Shown: piece after piece, positions 33,818-43,494 of the stretch | Layout of the letters: each line of letters starts with the position of its first letter | Numbering within the stretch: the first letter of the stretch is position 1 | Assembly: GCF_023101685.1 (NCBI RefSeq) | Contig: NZ_CP082164.1 | Span: forward strand, 4,960,001 to 5,024,000 | DNA: 64,000 nt | Source: Bradyrhizobium sp. 186 | GTDB lineage: Bacteria; Pseudomonadota; Alphaproteobacteria; Rhizobiales; Xanthobacteraceae | Reading direction: 5' to 3' | Notes under the pieces: model-generated | The model's database searches: none | Told to the model about the DNA's origin: nothing | Seen by the model: the letters and a program-made list of their open reading frames with translations, nothing else | Translations under genes and position numbers: made by a program

Positions 33818-34585
33818 TCAGCAGGTCGCCTTGCCGCAGCGGGCGACGCCGATCTTCTCCTTCAGGCCTTCAAGGCCGATGGCGCCGATCACGACCTGCT
33901 TGCCGATCACGTAGCTCGGCGTGCCGTTCATGCCCATCGCTTCCGCGAGCTTGAAGTTCTCCTCGATGGTGGCGCGCACCTCGGGGCTTGCGAGGTCCTT
34001 CTCGATCTTCGCGGTGTCGAGGCCGGCCTCCTTGGCCGCTTGAAGCGCGCGCGCCTTGTCGGCTGCGCCGCGGCCGCCGAGCAGCTTCTGGTGGAAGTCG
34101 AGATATTTCTTGCCGGTCGGATCCTGCATGCGTACGGCGACCGCGACTTGCGCCGCTTCGACCGAGCCCTGGCTCAGCACCGGAAACTCCTTCAGCACGA
34201 CCTTCAGCTTGGGATCGGCCTTCATGAGGTCGAGCATGTCTGTCATCGCGCGCTTGCAGTAGCCGCAATTGTAATCGAAGAACTCGACGAAGGTGACGTC
34301 GCCGTCCTTGTTGCCGAGAACGACCTGACGGGGCGAGTTGAAGATCGCGTCCGCGTTCTGGCTGATGCTGGCCTCGTGCTTCTGCGTTTCGGCCGCGGCC
34401 TGGCGCTTGCTGAGCTCGGCCATGGCCTCCTCGAGCACCTCGGGATGGCTGACGAGGTAGTTCTTGACGATCGCCTCGATGTCGGTGCGCTGGGCATCGG
34501 AGAAGCTGTCGGCCGACGCGGGCACGGTTGCGCCAAACATGGCGAGCGCAAACAGCGCGGGAGCAAGCAGGCGCAGCGAAGGCAT
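33818..34585 (-). CDS. DsbA-family thiol:disulfide oxidoreductase
   Basis: The 255-residue product has a signal peptide (MPSLRLLAPALFALAMFGAT..., cleavage 'ASADSFSD') and a helical N-terminal region. The thioredoxin-fold DsbA domain has Cys107-Gly-Tyr-Cys110 in 'EFFDYNCGYCKRAMTD', the cis-Pro loop in 'GMNGTPSYVIGKQVVIG', and two more Cys at the C-terminus ('ARCGKATC'). It would catalyse disulfide formation or exchange in the periplasm. The extra C-terminal Cys pair is worth noting. ATG 34585 has GAGGA upstream. Confidence 0.92.
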   Translation of the reverse strand: MPSLRLLAPALFALAMFGATVPASADSFSDAQRTDIEAIVKNYLVSHPEVLEEAMAELSKRQAAAETQKHEASISQNADAIFNSPRQVVLGNKDGDVTFVEFFDYNCGYCKRAMTDMLDLMKADPKLKVVLKEFPVLSQGSVEAAQVAVAVRMQDPTGKKYLDFHQKLLGGRGAADKARALQAAKEAGLDTAKIEKDLASPEVRATIEENFKLAEAMGMNGTPSYVIGKQVVIGAIGLEGLKEKIGVARCGKATC

Positions 34586-34611
34586 AGGCAAATCCTCTTA
34601 TCCAAAGCAGG

Positions 34612-34655
34612 TTTCGAAAAACGTCACGGCGGACTTGAGCTCGGTGCCGTGACGT
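34612..34655 (-). terminator. Rho-independent terminator of the M48 protease gene
   Basis: The 10-bp stem ACGTCACGGC/GCCGTGACGT (34621-34630 with 34646-34655) has a 15-base loop and is followed by TTTTTC on the minus strand. It lies 20 bases after the M48 gene stop. Confidence 0.65.
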
Positions 34656-34674
34656 CGTGGTGTCGGGCTTCGTT

Positions 34675-36081
34675 CTAGTTGCGCGGCGGCTTGGCCGCCA
34701 CGATGTCGTCGGCCTTGACCCAGCCGGGCGTGCCGACTGCGAAACGGGTTTTCGCGCGCGTAGCAAGCTCGCGGGCGGTCTTGTTGTCGCCGCGCAAAAA
34801 CGCGGCCTGCGCCGACGCCAGATCGGCCTCGGCATAGTCTCCCCTCCGGCCGTAGGCCATCGCGAGCTGGGTATAGCCGAGCGACGCTTCGGGCTCCCGC
34901 GCCACCGCGGCACGGAGAATCCGAATGGCGTCGTCCGTGTAGGCCTTATTATCGGTTCCAACCAGAGCCTGCCCAAGTAACATCTCGATGAGGGGCGAAT
35001 TGTTTGAAAGCTGCACCGCCTTGCGCAGGGCAGGGATGGCCTCGGCGGGCTTGCCGCTTTCCAGGAGGGCCTGGCCGCGCACCTCGTAGAAGTACGCATT
35101 GTTCGGCTGGACCTGGATCAGCGCGTCGATCTGGGCGAGCGCGCTGCGCAGGTCGCCGTGCAGATAGGTGCTGATGGCGCGGGCATAGCGCGCCGGCATG
35201 CTGTCGTTCGACTGCGGATAGCGGCGGTACACCGTCTCCGGCCGCTCCATGAAGGCCGAGATCTTGGCGCGCACCATGTCGTGGCGGAGCTGGAGCGCGG
35301 GATCGTCCTTCTTGTCCCAATAGGGGCTGCTGCTGGCGAACTCCTGGAGCGCGGCGACGCGCTCGGCGGGCATCGGGTGCGACTGGAGATAGGGATCGGC
35401 GCCGCGCGCGGCGAACAGGCTCTCGCTGGTGAAGCGCTTGAAGGTCTCGTACATGCCCTTCGGCGACTGCTGGGTTGCGGTCAGGAATTTCACGCCGGCG
35501 CGGTCGGCGTTCTCCTCCTGCTGGCGCTGGTAGGACAACAGCGAGCGGCGGATCATCTCCTGCGGTCCGGCGATCGCCGCCGCACCGGCATTGGCAAGCC
35601 CGTTGTTGCCGGCGCTGCTGCTGCCGCGTGTGCTGCCTGCGACGATCGCACCGGCGCCGAGCAGCATGGCGATGATCATCTGGGTCTGGGCGTTGGCGAG
35701 CTGCTCGCGCAGCTTGGAAAGATGGCCGCCGGCCAGGTGCCCGGTCTCGTGCGCGAGCACGCCGATAATCTGGTTCGGCGTATCCGATTGGAGGATCGCG
35801 CCGTAATTGACGAAGATGCGGCGACCGTCGGCGACGAAGGCGTTGAACGAGGCCTCGTTGAGGATCACCATCTGGATGTTCTGCTTCTCCAGACCCGCGG
35901 CGCGCAGGATCGGGCGCGTGTATTCACGGAGCAACTGCTCGGTCTCGGTGTCGCGCAGGACAGGGGGGCCTTTGCCCTCCTGCGCCTTTGCCGCCGAAAA
36001 CGGCGACAGCACGAGCGCGGCCGCCGTGACGAGCGCAGTCAGCGCGGAGGCCTTCTTTCGCAATGCGATCTGGAGCAACAT
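34675..36081 (-). CDS. M48-family periplasmic metalloprotease with TPR region (BepA-like)
   Basis: The 468-residue product has a signal peptide (cleavage 'SAAKAQEG') and an M48 peptidase domain with the zinc motif His111-Glu-Thr-Gly-His115 and third ligand Glu190 ('EENADRAGVKFL'). A TPR-type helical region (about 300-465) ends in 'TPGWVKADDIVAAK'. This is the BepA/YfgC layout; those proteins degrade or help assemble outer-membrane proteins in the periplasm. ATG 36081 is chosen since upstream open sequence lacks family features. It is transcribed before the DsbA-like gene and ends in its own terminator. Confidence 0.92.
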   Translation of the reverse strand: MLLQIALRKKASALTALVTAAALVLSPFSAAKAQEGKGPPVLRDTETEQLLREYTRPILRAAGLEKQNIQMVILNEASFNAFVADGRRIFVNYGAILQSDTPNQIIGVLAHETGHLAGGHLSKLREQLANAQTQMIIAMLLGAGAIVAGSTRGSSSAGNNGLANAGAAAIAGPQEMIRRSLLSYQRQQEENADRAGVKFLTATQQSPKGMYETFKRFTSESLFAARGADPYLQSHPMPAERVAALQEFASSSPYWDKKDDPALQLRHDMVRAKISAFMERPETVYRRYPQSNDSMPARYARAISTYLHGDLRSALAQIDALIQVQPNNAYFYEVRGQALLESGKPAEAIPALRKAVQLSNNSPLIEMLLGQALVGTDNKAYTDDAIRILRAAVAREPEASLGYTQLAMAYGRRGDYAEADLASAQAAFLRGDNKTARELATRAKTRFAVGTPGWVKADDIVAAKPPRN

Positions 36082-36257
36082 CAAGCGGTCTTGGTCAAAC
36101 GGTTTTCGAAAGCAGTTTCGTGATTGGTTTTGGCGATTGGCGGCGGACCGGATAAGCGATATGCCCTTATGAGCCGTACAATGCGGCCAGTCTGGGGCGC
36201 AAGCGCCCGGTTTTCCGGACCGAACGGGCCGGTCCGCCAGCGAAATAGCAGAAATCG

Positions 36258-37445
36258 ATGCACGATGCGACATTGAGGAACCGGGTGGGGCAGTGGCTCG
36301 TGCCGTCCCGCCGCAGCGATGTTCCCCCGTTCATGGTGATGGATGTGATGGCCGCGGCGGCCCGAATCGAGGCGGCCGGAGGCCATGTCATTCACATGGA
36401 GGTCGGCCAGCCTGCGGCTGGCGCGCCCAAGACCGCGATCGCGGCCGCGCATGCGGCGCTCGAGGCGGGGCGGATCGACTATACGTCCGCGCTTGGCATC
36501 TCCTCGCTGCGTGAGCGCATCGCGCGGCATTATCGCGATGCCTATGGTTGCGACGTTAGTGCCGAGCGGGTGGTGGTGACCACCGGCTCCTCCGGCGGCT
36601 TCATCCTGGCCTTCCTGTCGATGTTCGAGCCCGGCGATCGCGTCGCCGTGACGGTGCCGGGCTATCCGCCGTACCGCCATATCCTCACCGCGCTCGGCTG
36701 CGAGCCGGTGCTGATCGAGACCACCAATGAGACGCGTCACGCCTTAACCGGCGAGGCGCTGCTCGCCGCCCATCGCAAGGCGCCCGTGAAGGGCGTGCTG
36801 GTCGGCAGCCCCGCCAATCCGACGGGAACGATGATGTCCAGGGAGGCGCTCTCTAGCCTGATCGCGGCGGCGGAAGACGCCGGCATCCGCTTCATCTCGG
36901 ACGAGATCTATCACGGGCTCGACTATGCCTTTCCGGTGGTGACGGCGGCGGCGCTGTCGCAGCACGCACTCGTGATCAACTCGTTCTCGAAGTATTTTTG
37001 CATGACGGGCTGGCGCGTCGGCTGGATGGTCGTGCCGGACGTGCTGGTGCGGCCGATCGAGCGGCTCCAGCAGAACCTGTCGATCTCGGTGCCGTCGCTG
37101 TCGCAGATCGCGGCCGAAGCGGCCTTCGACGGCGCGGCCGAGATGGAGGAAATCAAGCACGGCTATCAGGAAAACCGCCGCATCCTGATCGAGGGGCTGC
37201 CCAAGGCCGGACTGACGAGATTCCTGCCTGCCGACGGCGCCTTCTACCTCTATGCCGACGTCTCGGACTTCACGTCGGACAGTTTCGAGTTCGCCCAGCA
37301 GATGCTCGAACAGGCCCATGTCGCGGCCACGCCGGGCCTCGATTTCGATCCCATCCATGGCCGCTCGTTCATACGATTCTCTTATGCGCGTTCGCCTCAG
37401 GAGATGCGCGAGGCAGTTGACCGGATCGCTCACTGGCTTAAATAG
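36258..37445 (+). CDS. PLP-dependent class I aminotransferase
   Basis: The 395-residue protein is a fold-type I aminotransferase: 'IDYTSALGISSLRERIARHY' (substrate/Tyr region), 'TTGSSGGFILAFLSMF' (phosphate cup), Asn187 in 'GSPANPTGTM', Asp215 and Tyr218 in 'SDEIYHGLDY', PLP-binding Lys245 in 'NSFSKYFCMTGWRVGW', and a C-terminal Arg ('RSFIRFSYARS'). The amino donor cannot be read from sequence. No strong ribosome site precedes ATG 36258. It is divergent from the M48 protease gene and 33 bases upstream of bioY, but a link to biotin metabolism is not shown. Confidence 0.92.
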   Translation: MHDATLRNRVGQWLVPSRRSDVPPFMVMDVMAAAARIEAAGGHVIHMEVGQPAAGAPKTAIAAAHAALEAGRIDYTSALGISSLRERIARHYRDAYGCDVSAERVVVTTGSSGGFILAFLSMFEPGDRVAVTVPGYPPYRHILTALGCEPVLIETTNETRHALTGEALLAAHRKAPVKGVLVGSPANPTGTMMSREALSSLIAAAEDAGIRFISDEIYHGLDYAFPVVTAAALSQHALVINSFSKYFCMTGWRVGWMVVPDVLVRPIERLQQNLSISVPSLSQIAAEAAFDGAAEMEEIKHGYQENRRILIEGLPKAGLTRFLPADGAFYLYADVSDFTSDSFEFAQQMLEQAHVAATPGLDFDPIHGRSFIRFSYARSPQEMREAVDRIAHWLK

Positions 37446-37478
37446 CCGCCAGTTTCGAACAGCCTTCCGGAGTTCATC

Positions 37479-38090
37479 TTGTCTGACAGATCCGTCCAGT
37501 CCGCCGCCGCGCCGCAACTTCCTCTCGCCGCAATGTTGTGGCCGGCCCAAACGGGCGAGACCGCCGGCGCGCTACGTGCGGTCGTGCTGGTTGCGCTCGG
37601 CACCGCCCTGATGGCGCTGTCGGCCAAGGTCAGTCTGCCGCTGCCTTATGTGCCCATGACGTTGCAGACGCTGGTCGTGCTGATGATCGGTGCGGCTTAT
37701 GGCTGGCGGCTTGGCAGCGCAACCATGATGGCCTACCTCGCTGAAGGCGCGATCGGCCTGCCGGTGTTCGCCGGCCCGGTGGGTGGAATCGCGCCGCTGG
37801 TCGGCCCGACCGCCGGCTATCTCTTTGGCTTCATTGCAGCCGCCTTCGTCACCGGCTGGCTCGCCGAGCGCGGCTGGGATCGCAGCGTGGTGTTGCTGTT
37901 TGCGGCGATGGCGGTCGGCCACGTCGTCATTCTGGCCGCCGGGCTCGGCTGGCTGGCCTTCGGCCTTGGTCTTGGCGTGCCTAAGGCCTGGCAGGTCGGC
38001 ATCGTGCCGTTCATCGCCGCCTCGCTGGTCAAGAATGCGCTCGGCGCCACGCTGATGCCGGCGGCGCGCCGGCTCCTCGACCGCCGGTAA
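37479..38090 (+). CDS. bioY: BioY-type biotin transporter substrate-binding (S) component
   Basis: The 203-residue membrane protein (about six helices) has the BioY blocks 'LPYVPMTLQTLVVLMIGAAY', 'GWRLGSATMMAYLAEGAIGL', 'PVFAGPVGGIAPLVGPTAGY' and 'PFIAASLVKNALGATLMP'. BioY binds biotin at the inner membrane and works alone or with an ECF energising module; no bioM or bioN is nearby. The start is TTG 37479, with CCGGAG seven bases upstream. No BioR-type operator is visible. Confidence 0.93.
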   Translation: MSDRSVQSAAAPQLPLAAMLWPAQTGETAGALRAVVLVALGTALMALSAKVSLPLPYVPMTLQTLVVLMIGAAYGWRLGSATMMAYLAEGAIGLPVFAGPVGGIAPLVGPTAGYLFGFIAAAFVTGWLAERGWDRSVVLLFAAMAVGHVVILAAGLGWLAFGLGLGVPKAWQVGIVPFIAASLVKNALGATLMPAARRLLDRR

Positions 38091-38174
38091 AGCGCACAAT
38101 ACCCAGCAGTTCCAATTGACAGGGCCGGCCAAGTTGATCTTGGCTGGACCCGGAGTTTTAGGGGGAGTGAAACA

Positions 38175-39515
38175 ATGACAACAACAACAACGATGGCGGC
38201 AGCGCCGGACGCACCGGCCGCCGCCGCCAAGCCGTGGTACAAAATTCTCTACGTCCAGGTGCTGATCGCGATCGTGCTCGGCGCCATCGTCGGCTGGCTG
38301 TGGCCGTCGGTCGCCACCAACGAATGGATCAAGGCGCTCGGCGACGGCTTTATCAAGCTGATCAAGATGGTGATTGCCCCGATCATCTTCTGCACCGTGG
38401 TCTCGGGCATCGCTCATATCCAGGATGCCAAGAAGGTCGGCCGCATCGGCGTCAAGGCGCTGGTCTATTTCGAGATCGTCTCCACCTTCGCGCTGGTGAT
38501 CGGTCTCTTTGTCGGCAATGTGGTGAAGCCGGGCGCGGGCTTCGGCAGCGCAGCGGCCAACGCGCAGGCGGTCGCCAACTACGCCAAGCAGGCTGAGGGC
38601 CAGAAGAGCGTCGATTTCATCCTGCACATTATCCCCGACACCGTGGTCGGCGCCTTCGCGACAGGCGAGATTTTGCAGGTGCTGCTGTTCTCGGTGCTGT
38701 TCGGCTTCGCCATCATGGGCCTCGGCGAGCGTGGCCATACCATCCGCAGCTTCATCGACGATGCCGCGCATGCGGTGTTCGGCGTCATCTCCATCGTGAT
38801 GCGTGCGGCGCCGATCGGCGCGTTCGGCGCGATGGCCTATACCATCGGCAAGTTCGGCACCGGCGCGATTCTCAACCTGATCGGGCTGATCGCAACCTTC
38901 TACGCCACCGCGGCGCTGTTCGTGTTCGTCGTGCTCGGCATTATCGCGCGCCTGGCCGGTTTCTCGATCTTCAAATTCCTGGCCTACATCAAGGACGAGC
39001 TCCTGATCGTGCTCGGCACCTCGTCGTCGGAAAGCGCGCTGCCGTCATTGATGGAGAAGCTGGAACGGCTCGGCTGCTCCAAATCGGTGGTCGGCCTCGT
39101 GGTGCCCACGGGCTATTCGTTCAATCTCGACGGCACCAACATCTACATGACGCTGGCGACGCTGTTCATCGCGCAGGCGCTCGGCGTCGATCTCACCTTC
39201 GGTCAGCAGCTGACCATCCTGATCGTGGCCATGCTGACCTCGAAGGGGGCTTCCGGCATCACCGGTGCGGGCTTCATCACGCTGGCGGCAACGCTCGCCG
39301 TGGTCGATCCGCGCCTCGTGCCGGGCATGGCGATCGTGCTCGGCATCGACAAGTTCATGAGCGAATGCCGCGCGCTGACCAATCTGTGCGGCAACGGCGT
39401 TGCCTGCGTGATCGTCGCCTGGTGGGAGGGCGAGCTCGATCGCGACAAGCTCAACGCGCGTCTGAGCCGGCAGATCGATCCGACCGATCTCGAGACCGCG
39501 CTCACGACGGACTGA
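38175..39515 (+). CDS. dctA: C4-dicarboxylate:cation symporter DctA
   Basis: The 446-residue protein follows the DAACS family: '[20 protein letters not shown]' near the N-terminus, the serine-rich hairpin '[20 protein letters not shown]', '[20 protein letters not shown]', and '[20 protein letters not shown]'. DctA takes up succinate, fumarate and malate with cations across the inner membrane and in rhizobia feeds symbiotic nitrogen fixation. ATG 38175 follows GGGGGAGTGAAACA. The regulators DctB/DctD are not adjacent. Bradyrhizobia carry several homologues, so the exact substrate range is open. Confidence 0.93.
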   Translation: MTTTTTMAAAPDAPAAAAKPWYKILYVQVLIAIVLGAIVGWLWPSVATNEWIKALGDGFIKLIKMVIAPIIFCTVVSGIAHIQDAKKVGRIGVKALVYFEIVSTFALVIGLFVGNVVKPGAGFGSAAANAQAVANYAKQAEGQKSVDFILHIIPDTVVGAFATGEILQVLLFSVLFGFAIMGLGERGHTIRSFIDDAAHAVFGVISIVMRAAPIGAFGAMAYTIGKFGTGAILNLIGLIATFYATAALFVFVVLGIIARLAGFSIFKFLAYIKDELLIVLGTSSSESALPSLMEKLERLGCSKSVVGLVVPTGYSFNLDGTNIYMTLATLFIAQALGVDLTFGQQLTILIVAMLTSKGASGITGAGFITLAATLAVVDPRLVPGMAIVLGIDKFMSECRALTNLCGNGVACVIVAWWEGELDRDKLNARLSRQIDPTDLETALTTD

Positions 39516-39548
39516 TCTGCAAGCCAGGCTCGACGGCGCGCAACGCCG

Positions 39549-40410
39549 TCACAGCGCGAAGTAATAGGGCTGGTCGATATCCTCGATCAGCCCTTTTTCT
39601 TTCGTCTCCCAGCCGAGCAGGGCGCGCGTCTTCGCACTCGACGTCGGAACGTCGGCGCCTGCGAATTGCGCGAACCAGCCGAAATGTGATGGCGCTTCCT
39701 CCGGTGATTTCGAGAGGACGGGCACGCCGAGCCGGCGGCCGATCACTTCGGCGATCGCCTTGAACGGCACACCTTCCTCAGCGATCGCGTGATAGCGTTT
39801 TGTGGTTGCGCCTTGCTCCAGCGCCAGCCGGTAGACGCGAGCGGCATCGACGCGGGTTGTTGCCGTCACCGACATAGGCCGATACGCCCTTCTGGCGCGC
39901 GAGGTTGATCAGGATCGGGACAAAGCCGTGGTCGCCTTCGCCATGCGTGGACGGCGGAAGCCGAACCACCGCGGCGCGGACCCCTGTCAACGACAGCGCC
40001 GTTGCTTTCGACACGCGTGGAAACCGGTGCGCCGACTCATCGTCTTCGGTCGCAAGGCGCCCGGGCGCGAGCAATGCAACGCCGGAGGTGACGATGAGGG
40101 GACGGTTGGAGCCTGCGAGCTCCTCGCCGATCGCGAGGATGGCGCGGCGGTCCAGCTCGCAATTGTCCAGGAATTTCGAGAAGTCGTGGTTGAAGCCGAG
40201 GTGCAGGACGCCGTCCGCTGTGGCCGTGCCGCTGCGCAAAGACTCATGGTCCTCCAGTGACCCACGTTGGACCTCGGCCCCGATCGCGGTGAGCGTTGCG
40301 GCACCCGCATCGGAGCGGGCGAGGCCGAGCACGCGATGGCCGGCGGCGATCAGGTCCTGAACGACGGCCGAACCGACGAAGCCCGTGGCGCCAGTGACGA
40401 AAACACGCAT
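39549..40410 (-). pseudogene. NAD-dependent epimerase/SDR gene, frameshifted
   Basis: From ATG 40410 the frame encodes an extended SDR ('MRVFVTGATGFVGSAVVQDL', 'DGVLHLGFNHDF', 'RLPPSTHGEGDHGFVPILI') up to 'SAYVGDGNN' near 39870. There the family continues with a Trp-Pro-Ala-Val-His-type block before 'DAARVYRLALEQGATTKRYH'. The latter is present but in another frame, so about 16-17 bases were probably lost between short CGC repeats. The C-terminal part runs to 39549. Product inactive if not an assembly error. It is divergent from a MmyB-type regulator, a frequent partner. Confidence 0.8.
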
Positions 40411-40461
40411 GAGAAATCTCCAAGGATCGGTCGAGGGTTGGCGGAGACGACCATCTGCGCT

Positions 40462-40502
40462 AAGATTATCCAGGTAAAGTAGTGAGATTATCAGGGTATA
40501 AT
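40462..40502 (+). promoter_or_regulatory. Promoter with paired operator-like repeats for the MmyB-type regulator
   Basis: AGATTATC(C)AGG occurs at 40463 and again at 40485, two helical turns apart, and TATAAT at 40497-40502 is a perfect -10. The start codon at 40513 is only 10 bases after it, so the transcript would be leaderless or nearly so. The repeats could bind the regulator itself. Confidence 0.5.
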
Positions 40503-40512
40503 AGCTAACAGG

Positions 40513-41349
40513 ATGAGCGAGACCGCAGCCCACGAGAACCTGCTCGGGAGGTACCTGAAGGACCGCCGCACCCGGCTCGATGCTGCGGCGTTCGGCTTCG
40601 GCGGCAGCCGCAGGCGTACGCCCGGGCTGCGGCGGGAGGAGGTGGCACAGCGCGCCAATATCAGCCCGACCTGGTACACGTGGCTGGAACAGGGGCGCGG
40701 CGGCGCGCCGTCGGCCGACGTGCTCGACCGCATCGCACGCGCCCTGATGCTGACCGATGTCGAGCGCGAGCACCTGTTCCTGATCGGCCTCGGCCGCCCG
40801 CCCGAGGTGCGCTACCAGGCGGGCGAGGGCGTTTCGCCACGGCTGCAACGCGTGCTGGATGCGCTGGAAACCAGCCCGGCCATCATCAGGACTGCGACAT
40901 GGGATGTCGTCGCCTGGAATCGCGCGGCAACGATCGTGCTGACTGACTATGCAAAGCTCCCGCCGGAGCGCCGCAACATCCTCCGCCTGATCTTCTGCGA
41001 GCCGCACGTGCGCGCGGCGCAATATGACTGGGACAGCGTGGCCCGCTTCGTGGTCGCGGCCTTCCGGGCGGATGCGGCGCGCGCCGGCGCGGTCTCGCAT
41101 GTCGCCGAGTTCGTCGACGAACTCTGCCGCCTCAGCCCCGAATTTGCAGCGCTGTGGCGCGACAACGACGTCCGCACCTATGGCGAGGGCGTCAAGCATT
41201 TGCGCCACCCCGTGCTCGGCCCGATTGCGTTCGAATATTCGGCCTTTGCCGTCGACGGCAGGCCCGATCTCGGCATGGTCGTCTACAATCCGGTGACGCC
41301 GGAGGATGCCAAGCGCATCAGGACCGTGCTGGCCGAGCGCGTCGACTGA
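40513..41349 (+). CDS. XRE-family regulator with MmyB-like ligand-binding domain
   Basis: The 278-residue protein has an N-terminal helix-turn-helix ('RRTPGLRREEVAQRANISPT', 'WYTWLEQGRG', about 30-75) and a C-terminal MmyB-like PAS-type domain ('PAIIRTATWDVVAWNRAATI', 'HPVLGPIAFEYSAFAVDG'). Members bind fatty acids or other small ligands and usually control a divergent SDR gene, exactly the neighbour here (now frameshifted). No Shine-Dalgarno site is seen; the -10 box lies 10 bases before the ATG. Autoregulation through the paired repeats upstream is likely. Confidence 0.88.
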   Translation: MSETAAHENLLGRYLKDRRTRLDAAAFGFGGSRRRTPGLRREEVAQRANISPTWYTWLEQGRGGAPSADVLDRIARALMLTDVEREHLFLIGLGRPPEVRYQAGEGVSPRLQRVLDALETSPAIIRTATWDVVAWNRAATIVLTDYAKLPPERRNILRLIFCEPHVRAAQYDWDSVARFVVAAFRADAARAGAVSHVAEFVDELCRLSPEFAALWRDNDVRTYGEGVKHLRHPVLGPIAFEYSAFAVDGRPDLGMVVYNPVTPEDAKRIRTVLAERVD

Positions 41350-41409
41350 CGGAATTGGCGGCGTCGCCCGTTCAACTCGCATCTCTCACTGCGAAGGGCG
41401 GGCAGTATC

Positions 41410-43494
41410 GTGAGCCATGCGGCTGTAGACCGGATTGTGTTGCAGGCGGCGGAGCATTTTGCGGCGGGGCGGCCTGATGAGGCCGATGCGCTCTGCGCTG
41501 AGGTGCTGAAGACGGAGCCGGATCACGTGCCGGCGCTGCACCTTGCCGCCGTCGCCGCCTTCGTCACCGACCGCGCGGCCGACGGGGCTGTGCTTCTCAA
41601 CCGCGTCTTCAACATCGATCCCGACCATGCGCCGGCGCTGGTCACACTCGGCGACGCGCTTGCGGTGAAGGGCCAGCACGAGGGCGCGGTGGCGGCGTTC
41701 CAGCGCGCACTCTGCCGGCGCCCGAACGATGCCGGCCTGCACAACAAGCTCGGCGTGGCACTCGGCGAGCTCGCGCGTTTCGACGAGGCCGAGGCCGCCT
41801 ATCGCCGCGCGCTCGGGCTCGATGCGCAACTGACGCGGGCCTGCTTCAACCTCGCCGTCGTGCTGGCGGAGCAGGGACGGCTGGCCGAGGCGGAGGACGC
41901 CTATCGCGCGGTGATCGCGCGGGAGCTGACCTATCGCGGCGCCTGGCTCAATCTCGGAAATGTCCTTGCGGACCAGAACAGGCTCAGTGAGGCTGTTGTC
42001 GCCTATCGCTGCGCTCTCGACGCCGATCCTGATGATCCGGGGCTGCTGTGCAATCTCGGTGCTGCGCTCTATCGCAAGGGCCTGCTCGAGGACGCCATCG
42101 TCCAGTACCGCCGTGCGATCGCGCTCGTGCCGGATAACCTTGCGGCGCTGCGCCTGCTCGGCCTCATCCTGCACGAGGCCGGCCGCCTGGACGAGGCCGC
42201 CGAGATCTACAGGCGGACATTTGCGCTCGATCCGGCCGATCATGTGATCGCGACCAACCTCGGCGCCTGCCTCTCCGAGCTCGGCGCGCTCGACGACGCC
42301 ATCGCGGCCTGCGAGCACGCGCTGCTGCTCAGACCCGATCACGCACCGGCCTGGACCAATCTCGGCATCGTCTTCGAGAAGCAGGAACGGGTGGAGCACG
42401 CGGTCGCCGCGCATCGCTGCGCGGTTGCGGCCGACCCCGCCTATGCCAAGGGCCACGCCAATCTCGCGGTCGCGTTGCGCAACGCCGGCGAGATCGACGA
42501 GGCGCTCGTGGTCTCGCATCGGGCGGTCGCGCTCGATCCGGAGCAGCCGCTTGCGCAATACAACCACGCGCACTTCCTGCTGATGAACGGCGACTTCGCC
42601 AACGGCTTCGAAGCCTATCGGTGGCGGCGCAGATGCAAGACGCTGTCGGACGGCGATCCGACCTTCAGCGAGCCGGAATGGCGGGGCGAGGTGCTCGAAG
42701 GCCGCACATTGCTGCTGTTCGCCGAATATGGCCTTGGCGATGCCCTGCACTTCGTGCGCTATCTGCCGATGGTGGCCGCGAGAGGCGGCACGATCATCTT
42801 GCAGGTGCAGCCCGCGCTGGCCTCGCTGCTGCGGCGGCTACCCGATGTCACCGTGATTGCGCGCGGTGAACCGCTGCCGCCGTTCGACCTGCAACTGCCG
42901 CTGATGAGCCTGCCGCGAATATTCGACACCACGCTCGACAGCATTCCCGCCGACGTTCCCTATCTGCATCCCGATCCCGCGAAACTGTCGCGGTGGCGGG
43001 CCGTGCTCGCCGATGTAACGGCACTGAAGGTCGGTGTGGTCTGGGCGGGCAATGCCAGACACAAGGGCGACCGGCAGCGCTCGCTATCGGCCGCGGCGAT
43101 GCTGCCGCACCTCCTCATGCCGGGCGTGCAGCTCTACAGCCTGCAAAAGGAGCCGCGGCCCGAGGATGCCCCGGTGCTGGCGGCGCTCGGCGACGAAATC
43201 ATCGATCTTGGGCCTGCGCTCGGCGACTTTTCTGATACGGCGGCAGCCGTCGCGGCGCTCGATCTCGTCCTCGCCGTCGATACGTCGGTCGCCCATCTCG
43301 CCGGCGCGCTCGGCCGGCCCGTGTGGATGCTCACGCCTTACGCGCTGGACTGGCGCTGGCTGCGCGATCGCGAGGACAGTCCCTGGTATCCGACCATGCG
43401 GCTGTTCCGCCAGCGCCGGCCGCATGAATGGGACGATCCGCTACTGCGCCTCTCGGCCGCGCTGGCGGTCCTCGCCGCGAAAGCCGCGGGCTAG
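41410..43494 (+). CDS. TPR-repeat protein with GT9/heptosyltransferase-like C-terminal domain
   Basis: The 694-residue protein has about ten tandem TPR units (about 1-400; recurring patterns such as 'AYRRALGLDAQLTRACFNLA' and 'AWTNLGIVF'). A linker and a C-terminal domain follow, with 'GRTLLLFAEYGLGDALHFVR', 'KVGVVWAGNARHKGDRQRSL' and 'DLVLAVDTSVAHLAGALGRP', the latter typical of GT9-like glycosyltransferase folds. Such fusions are common in Bradyrhizobium and may glycosylate proteins or act as scaffolds. The start is GTG 41410 with AAGGGCGGG upstream. Its TAG overlaps the stop of the convergent oxidoreductase gene. Confidence 0.82.
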   Translation: MSHAAVDRIVLQAAEHFAAGRPDEADALCAEVLKTEPDHVPALHLAAVAAFVTDRAADGAVLLNRVFNIDPDHAPALVTLGDALAVKGQHEGAVAAFQRALCRRPNDAGLHNKLGVALGELARFDEAEAAYRRALGLDAQLTRACFNLAVVLAEQGRLAEAEDAYRAVIARELTYRGAWLNLGNVLADQNRLSEAVVAYRCALDADPDDPGLLCNLGAALYRKGLLEDAIVQYRRAIALVPDNLAALRLLGLILHEAGRLDEAAEIYRRTFALDPADHVIATNLGACLSELGALDDAIAACEHALLLRPDHAPAWTNLGIVFEKQERVEHAVAAHRCAVAADPAYAKGHANLAVALRNAGEIDEALVVSHRAVALDPEQPLAQYNHAHFLLMNGDFANGFEAYRWRRRCKTLSDGDPTFSEPEWRGEVLEGRTLLLFAEYGLGDALHFVRYLPMVAARGGTIILQVQPALASLLRRLPDVTVIARGEPLPPFDLQLPLMSLPRIFDTTLDSIPADVPYLHPDPAKLSRWRAVLADVTALKVGVVWAGNARHKGDRQRSLSAAAMLPHLLMPGVQLYSLQKEPRPEDAPVLAALGDEIIDLGPALGDFSDTAAAVAALDLVLAVDTSVAHLAGALGRPVWMLTPYALDWRWLRDREDSPWYPTMRLFRQRRPHEWDDPLLRLSAALAVLAAKAAG

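Noticed and set aside
37440..37480. BioR operator upstream of bioY
   Set aside because: No TTATnnATAA-like palindrome is visible in the short gap after the aminotransferase gene.
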